Below, one piece after another: positions 23,872 to 27,290 of a DNA stretch of 27,290 nucleotides. Position numbers and translations under genes: made by a program. The DNA is from Deltaproteobacteria bacterium. Its GTDB lineage: Bacteria; JAUYMQ01. The notes beneath the pieces were generated by a model that saw only the letters and a program-made list of their open reading frames with translations, was not told the DNA's origin and ran no database searches. The first letter of the stretch is position 1, and every line of letters starts with the position of its first letter. Where the stretch lies: contig JAUYMQ010000462.1 in the NCBI GenBank assembly GCA_030698575.1, forward strand, positions 1 to 27,290, in the 5' to 3' direction.

Positions 23872-24600
23872 TCAGGGATAGGTGCTGTAGTAGGCCATCT
23901 CCTCCGGCCCGTATTGATACTCCTCGCCGTAAACGCAATGTATTCGCGAGAGGCAGCTCGAGCGGCAGACCTCTTGCGCCCGCTTCGCGGCGAGACAGGG
24001 CTCGGCCGCCCAGCGCCCCTCCGGAAAGGCGCCGCCCGGACAGACCGCGATGCACGGCGCCGGGCAGTCGCGGCAGGGATCGAAGCTGTCGAGCGGACGC
24101 GTGACTTCAAGGGGCGCGTCGGTGAGGATCGCCGCGCGGGCGGCTATCCAGGGCCCGAAGGCCGGGTGGATAACGAGGCCGAGCACGCTCATGGCGCCGA
24201 AGCCCGCCGCGGAGCCCAGCGCGCGAAATGAGAGCGCGTGATCCGCCCCGAAAAAAGGATAGAGCGTCTGCTCGGCGTAACCCGCCGCGCGCAGCATCGC
24301 GCGAAGCGGGGCAACGCTCTCGATCGTGAAGTCATCGAGCGGATCGCCCTGGCCCTTGGGCGGCAGGGTGCCGGGACGGGCGACCCTGAAGCGGCTCCAG
24401 TAGAGCGGACCTGCGCTGCCGATCACCACGGCCACGCCAGTACCGGGCCATACCTCCCCGATGCGGTGGCCGGAAGGCGCGGCTCGGTCGTAGGCCGCGG
24501 CGTCGACCACGCCGACGAGATCGAGCCCACGCCCCGCCGCCTCGCGGCGCAGCGCCGTGAGCAGGCCCGCCGTCTCGCCCGCTGTCTGGGACGACTGCAT
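23872..24600 (-). CDS. QueG-like iron-sulfur protein (epoxyqueuosine reductase relative)
   Basis: A 242-residue cytoplasmic protein. Residues about 120-170 (SFRALGSAAGFGAMSVLGL, IHPAFGPW, AILTDAPLE) match the segment of QueG-family reductases that precedes the clusters. The ferredoxin motif C176-x2-C179-x3-C183-x3-C187-P binds one 4Fe-4S cluster. A second set (C202, C212, C216, C222) is spaced unlike a normal ferredoxin motif, so a second cluster is uncertain. QueG itself uses cobalamin and two clusters and is longer. This protein is shorter and lacks a C-terminal HEAT-like part, so it is a relative of unknown substrate rather than QueG. The start has GGAGAG six bases upstream. It diverges from the 30-residue gene. 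Confidence 0.78.
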   Translation of the reverse strand: MQSSQTAGETAGLLTALRREAAGRGLDLVGVVDAAAYDRAAPSGHRIGEVWPGTGVAVVIGSAGPLYWSRFRVARPGTLPPKGQGDPLDDFTIESVAPLRAMLRAAGYAEQTLYPFFGADHALSFRALGSAAGFGAMSVLGLVIHPAFGPWIAARAAILTDAPLEVTRPLDSFDPCRDCPAPCIAVCPGGAFPEGRWAAEPCLAAKRAQEVCRSSCLSRIHCVYGEEYQYGPEEMAYYSTYP

Positions 24601-24631
24601 CAGTGCCTCTCCAGGTGCTTCCGCGGGCCCC

Positions 24632-24660
24632 TTGAAAATCGGGGCGGTCTGGGCTAGGTT
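24632..24660 (+). promoter_or_regulatory. Promoter of the 30-residue basic protein gene
   Basis: TTGAAA (24632-24637), a 17-base spacer and TAGGTT (24655-24660). It starts 32 bases inside the divergent intergenic space and leaves a leader of about 70 bases to ATG 24739. Confidence 0.6.
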
Positions 24661-24738
24661 TCGACCCTCGCAGACGATGGTGGATCAGCCTTTCCCAGGC
24701 TTTCGATCGCCAGATTCTTTCGATACGAGGAGCAGGGC

Positions 24739-24831
24739 ATGCGCAAGACCAGACACAAGAAGCGCCACAAGTTGAAGTGGAAGAGCAAGAAGGCCAATCA
24801 CGGGACCAAGCCCTGCGCGGGCCGCCGCTAG
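24739..24831 (+). CDS. Tiny 30-residue Lys/Arg/His-rich protein
   Basis: The ATG at 24739 opens a 30-codon frame ending in TAG at 24829-24831. GAGGAG lies six bases upstream, one of the best ribosome sites in the window. The product, MRKTRHKKRHKLKWKSKK then ANHGTKPCAGRR, has over half Lys, Arg or His and one Trp and Cys. The composition is that of small ribosomal or rRNA-binding proteins, but I do not recognise the family. A clear promoter precedes it and a hairpin follows at 24926-24943, so it looks like a complete gene on its own. It could be a ribosome-associated protein or a nucleic-acid-binding peptide; toxin function is less likely because no hydrophobic segment is seen. Confidence 0.75.
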   Translation: MRKTRHKKRHKLKWKSKKANHGTKPCAGRR

Positions 24832-24847
24832 CTGCGGCCCGCCGCTC

Positions 24848-24912
24848 CGTTCTATGGCCCCGCTGGTATGCTTCGTTCTATGGCCCTTCCAACGAGCTGC
24901 CCCGTTCTATTG
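24848..24912 (+). repeat. Three spaced copies of a CGTTCTAT(G/T)G element
   Basis: CGTTCTATGGCCC at 24848-24860 and again at 24874-24886, and the shorter CGTTCTATTG at 24903-24912. Spacing is 26 and 29 bases. They sit between the tiny gene and its terminator. Confidence 0.65.
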
Positions 24913-24925
24913 CTCCACTAACAAT

Positions 24926-24943
24926 GCCTCCCGGATGGGAGGC
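24926..24943 (+). terminator. Hairpin between the tiny gene and the SDR gene
   Basis: GCCTCCC (24926-24932), loop GGAT, GGGAGGC (24937-24943), followed on the plus strand by a T-rich stretch (CTTCGTGTTTTC). On the minus strand it is followed by ATTGTTAG, so it may serve both converging genes, more weakly for the SDR gene. Confidence 0.6.
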
Positions 24944-24973
24944 CTTCGTGTTTTCGTGCCCCGATATCCGCCT

Positions 24974-25774
24974 TCATCGACGCTCCCGGAGGTTGAACAT
25001 GTCCACCACGCTCTGTGCGCCGGCGGTCATGCCGCCGTCCACTGTGAGCGCATGGCCGGTGATGAATGACGACGCATCGCTCACCAGGAAGAGCGCAGGC
25101 CAGGCCACTTCCTCCGGCTTGCCGAAGCGCTTCAACGGATAGAGCGCCAGCATGGCGTCTCGGATCGCCTCTGCTCCCTCGCTCTCCCGCAGCGCGTGGG
25201 TCATGGGCGTCTCGATGACGCCGGGACAGAGACAGTTGGCCCGGATCCCGAATCGGCCGTACTCGACCGCCAGGTGCTTGGTGAGGAGGACCACGCCGCC
25301 CTTTGCCGCGTTGTAGGCCCCGAGCCCGCTGGAGCCGACGAGCCCCGCCACGCTGGCCGTGCTCAGGATCGTTCCCCCCTTCTGCCGCCGCATGTGGGGG
25401 ATGGCATACTTGACACCCAGGAAGGTCCCTTTCAGGTTGATGTCGATGACCCGGTCCCAGTCATCCTCTTTCATGCCGTGAAGGGGCCCCATGTAATCGA
25501 TCCCTGCGTTGTTGAACAGAACGTCGACGCGGCCATGCTCCGAGACCGTTTGCTCGACGAGTGATTCAACTTCATCGGCGCGGGAGACGTCGGTTCGAAT
25601 GAAAGAGGCCTTTCCCCCTTCGCTCTCGATGTCGGTCACCGTCGTCTTGCCCCCGGCTTCATTCACATCGGCCACGACCACGGTGCCCCCAACCCGGGCG
25701 AAGAGAAGCGCGGAAGCCCGGCCGATGCCGGAAGCGGCTCCTGTGATGATGCAAATCTTGTTCTCGAGCTTCAT
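24974..25774 (-). CDS. Short-chain dehydrogenase/reductase
   Basis: A 266-residue classical SDR. It has the cofactor motif TGAASGIG (11-18), an Asp at the end of strand 2 (VVADVNEAGG), which usually means NAD(H), then NNAG, the active-site Ser in STASVAGL, and the YxxxK in AYNAAKGG. The C-terminus has PGVIETPM and the typical TGHALTVDGG. Close relatives include 3-oxoacyl-ACP reductase, glucose dehydrogenase and secondary alcohol dehydrogenases; the substrate is not readable. GGGAG lies just upstream of ATG 25774. It stands alone on the minus strand, with a possible promoter at 25853. Confidence 0.92.
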   Translation of the reverse strand: MKLENKICIITGAASGIGRASALLFARVGGTVVVADVNEAGGKTTVTDIESEGGKASFIRTDVSRADEVESLVEQTVSEHGRVDVLFNNAGIDYMGPLHGMKEDDWDRVIDINLKGTFLGVKYAIPHMRRQKGGTILSTASVAGLVGSSGLGAYNAAKGGVVLLTKHLAVEYGRFGIRANCLCPGVIETPMTHALRESEGAEAIRDAMLALYPLKRFGKPEEVAWPALFLVSDASSFITGHALTVDGGMTAGAQSVVDMFNLRERR

Positions 25775-25852
25775 CGGGCTCCCTGGCGGAATAAGGGCCC
25801 CCGGCCCTGGGGCGGCAGCTGAGGAAATTCGCGGATCGGGTGGCGCCGCGGC

Positions 25853-25858
25853 ATTATA
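25853..25858 (-). promoter_or_regulatory. Consensus -10 before the SDR gene
   Basis: TATAAT on the minus strand, about 80 bases before ATG 25774. The -35 position (CCCACC) is not recognisable, so activity would need an activator or is doubtful. Confidence 0.35.
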
Positions 25859-26007
25859 GGCCATTGCGGAAGGCGGTGGGGCGGGGCCGGCCACCCCGTA
25901 CGACGCCCTGGGAAGCACTTCCAGGGCGCGATCCCGAGAAAACAAACCACCTGTTTTTGTTCCGGGTGTCACGGCCCAAGTCAGCGAAAACAGACTTCTA
26001 TTTTTTG

Positions 26008-26039
26008 TTTTCCACAGGTTTGCCAACAGCTGTGGACAA
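26008..26039. promoter_or_regulatory. Inverted pair of DnaA-box-like 9-mers
   Basis: TTTTCCACA (26008-26016) fits the relaxed DnaA box TTWTNCACA. On the opposite strand TTGTCCACA (26031-26039) has one mismatch. They are inverted around a 14-base centre, just before the DUF218 gene at 26052. Confidence 0.35.
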
Positions 26040-26051
26040 GCAGGGTGTGCG

Positions 26052-26780
26052 ATGGGCGGTTTCTTCAAATTTCTGATCGGGAGCGTCCTCGTCCTGGGGC
26101 TCCTGGCGGGCGGCGCGGTGCTCACCGGTCCCCGATGGCTTCCCGGCGTGGCGGGTTACCTGGTCACGGAGGATCCGCTCGCGCCCGCGGATCTGATCGT
26201 CGTTCTCTCCGGCTCCCCGGCCGATCGCGCCCGCTTCGCCGCCGAACTTTATCGAGAGAAGTACGCCCCGTACATCCTCTGCGCGTCGAGCCTGCTGGCG
26301 CCAGATCTGGAAATCATCGGCAAGCGCATGACCCACGCGGAGCTCTCGGCGGTCGTCCTCCGCCGGCAGGGCGTGCCCGAGAGCGCCATCCTCGTCGTGA
26401 ACATGAGCACCAGCACCTTCGAGGAGTTGAAGGTCGTGCGCGAGATGATGCGCGTCCAGGGGTGGAAGCGGGTCATCCTCGTCAGTTCGCCCTACCACCT
26501 CCGCCGCATCCGGCTCACCTGGGAACACGTCAACGAGGGCTCCGACCTCGTGGCGATCCTGCGCGCCACGCCTTACTCGAGGTTCCACCGCGAGGCCTGG
26601 TGGCGCCACGAGAGCGACCTCCTGACGGTCCAGAACGAGTACGCGAAGCTCCTCTACTACCGGCTTCTCCTCTTCCGCGGCATCGCCATCGATGAAACGG
26701 GCGGAAAGGCGCAGCAAAAAACCAATCTGGAATCAAAAAGGCATCGCGGCCGTTACGCCGCGATGCCCTCACAATCCTGA
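26052..26780 (+). CDS. DUF218 / YdcF-ElyC-like membrane protein
   Basis: A 242-residue protein with a single N-terminal membrane segment (about 5-26), then the DUF218 fold. It has ADLIVVLSGSPADRARFAAEL (about 46-66), PYILCASSL, MSTSTFEELKVVREMM and WKRVILVSSPYHLRR, the order seen in YdcF, SanA and ElyC. These proteins are tied to envelope integrity and vancomycin sensitivity in E. coli; the biochemical activity is unresolved. The last 15 codons or so are basic and contain a palindrome that serves as a terminator for the gene on the other strand, so the two ends overlap. Start ATG 26052 directly follows the DnaA-box-like pair; the ribosome site (GCAGGG) is moderate. Confidence 0.85.
   Translation: MGGFFKFLIGSVLVLGLLAGGAVLTGPRWLPGVAGYLVTEDPLAPADLIVVLSGSPADRARFAAELYREKYAPYILCASSLLAPDLEIIGKRMTHAELSAVVLRRQGVPESAILVVNMSTSTFEELKVVREMMRVQGWKRVILVSSPYHLRRIRLTWEHVNEGSDLVAILRATPYSRFHREAWWRHESDLLTVQNEYAKLLYYRLLLFRGIAIDETGGKAQQKTNLESKRHRGRYAAMPSQS
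26735..26767 (-). terminator. Terminator of the thiolase gene, inside the DUF218 coding end
   Basis: A perfect 11-bp stem (26740-26750 with 26757-26767), 6-base loop, followed on the minus strand by five T (26735-26739). It lies within the last codons of the plus-strand gene. Confidence 0.85.
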
Positions 26781-26822
26781 TGCCTCACCGGCTTGACGCC
26801 TCACCGGGATGCCGAGACGGCG

Positions 26823-27290
26823 CTAGGCCCGCTCCACCACCACCGCGATACCCTGGCCGCCGCCGATGCAAAGCCCTGCAACCCCCGTCTTGAGCCCCCG
26901 ATCCTGCAGCGCGTGAAGCAGCGTCACGAGGATGCGGTTGCCGCTGGCGCCGATGGGGTGGCCAAGCGCGATGGCTCCGCCGTTGACGTTCACCTTTTTG
27001 GCGTCGATCTTCAGCTCCTTCAGCACGCCCAGCGACTGCGCCGCGAAGGCCTCATTCAGCTCGAACAGCTCGATCTCGTCAATCGCGAGCTTGGCCTTCT
27101 CGAGCGCCTTGCGCGTGGCGGGCACCGGGCCGAGCCCCATGACCCTGGGATCGAGCGCTGCCGAGGCGTAGCCACGGATGAAGGCCAGCGGCGAGATCCC
27201 GAGCTTGTTCGCGCGCGCCTCGCTCATCAGCAGCGTCGCCGAACCACCGTCGTTGAGGCCGCTGGCGTTGGCCGCCGTCACGGTACCGTC
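26823..27290 (-). CDS. Acetyl-CoA C-acyltransferase (thiolase), C-terminal part
   Basis: The window holds the last 155 residues of a thiolase; the N-terminal part with the nucleophilic Cys lies beyond the right edge. [16 protein letters not shown] opens the visible part. NEAFA follows, then [17 protein letters not shown] with the active-site His, and CIGGGQG with the second catalytic Cys. These are the standard features of biosynthetic and degradative thiolases that join or split acyl-CoA chains, such as two acetyl-CoA to acetoacetyl-CoA. It ends with TAG and is followed by a strong terminator. Whether it serves fatty-acid oxidation, PHA precursor supply or glutaryl-CoA breakdown cannot be told. 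Confidence 0.95.
   Translation of the reverse strand, partial: DGTVTAANASGLNDGGSATLLMSEARANKLGISPLAFIRGYASAALDPRVMGLGPVPATRKALEKAKLAIDEIELFELNEAFAAQSLGVLKELKIDAKKVNVNGGAIALGHPIGASGNRILVTLLHALQDRGLKTGVAGLCIGGGQGIAVVVERA

Noticed and set aside
1-27290. CRISPR arrays, insertion sequences, tRNA or rRNA genes, phage genes
   Set aside because: No repeat-spacer structure, transposase motifs, cloverleaf or rRNA-like stretch was seen on reading either strand; short RNA genes cannot be excluded by eye.

Overview
The window is GC-rich, densely packed bacterial chromosome with Shine-Dalgarno-led genes, ATGA start/stop overlaps, sigma70-type promoters and hairpin-plus-T terminators. The gene content is mostly housekeeping and metabolic: HflX in its long form, FabH, a phasin-like protein, glutaryl-CoA dehydrogenase, MutS2, NAD kinase, an HtrA/DegP protease, an OmpR-type regulator, HPF, an OmpA-like lipoprotein and thiolase. 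This suits a Gram-negative bacterium of a proteobacterial, Desulfobacterota or similar deep-branching group, possibly a metagenomic contig. I cannot assign it more closely. I see no CRISPR array, insertion sequence, tRNA, rRNA or phage gene.

Layout, left to right. (1) 1-2178: a GT2 glycosyltransferase (minus, cut by the window edge) diverges from an MFS carrier. (2) 2177-4860: a universal stress protein (minus) diverges from long-form hflX, which ends at a clear terminator. (3) 4861-6693: fabH carrying an in-frame TAG at codon 240, its terminator, then a phasin-like gene with its own terminator. (4) 6737-13890: a promoter and five closely spaced plus-strand genes: a membrane M28 peptidase, an alpha/beta hydrolase, glutaryl-CoA dehydrogenase, mutS2 and a WaaP-like kinase. 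(5) 13853-21483, all minus and read right to left: patatin-like phospholipase, hpf, NRDE/TANGO2 protein, OmpR-family regulator, a Cys-rich small protein, degP-type protease, type I phosphodiesterase and NAD kinase. (6) 21799-24600, minus: OmpA-like lipoprotein, monoacylglycerol-lipase-like hydrolase and a QueG-like Fe-S protein. (7) 24632-27290: a tiny 30-residue basic protein gene with its own promoter, an SDR dehydrogenase (minus), a DUF218/YdcF protein (plus) and the 3' part of a thiolase (minus).

The most interesting items are these. Four direct repeats with an exact 11-bp period, resembling the PmrA-type box YTTAAK-N5-YTTAAK, lie between the orphan OmpR-family regulator and the Cys-rich/degP pair. 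They suggest a small envelope-stress circuit in which the regulator controls the genes just downstream of it. The fabH reading frame is intact on both sides of a single amber codon that separates the catalytic Cys from the catalytic His and Asn. A 30-codon lysine/arginine-rich gene has a full promoter, ribosome site and terminator. The WaaP-like kinase appears to carry a second, degenerate kinase-like half. Products are inferred from sequence motifs read by eye; no database search was run.
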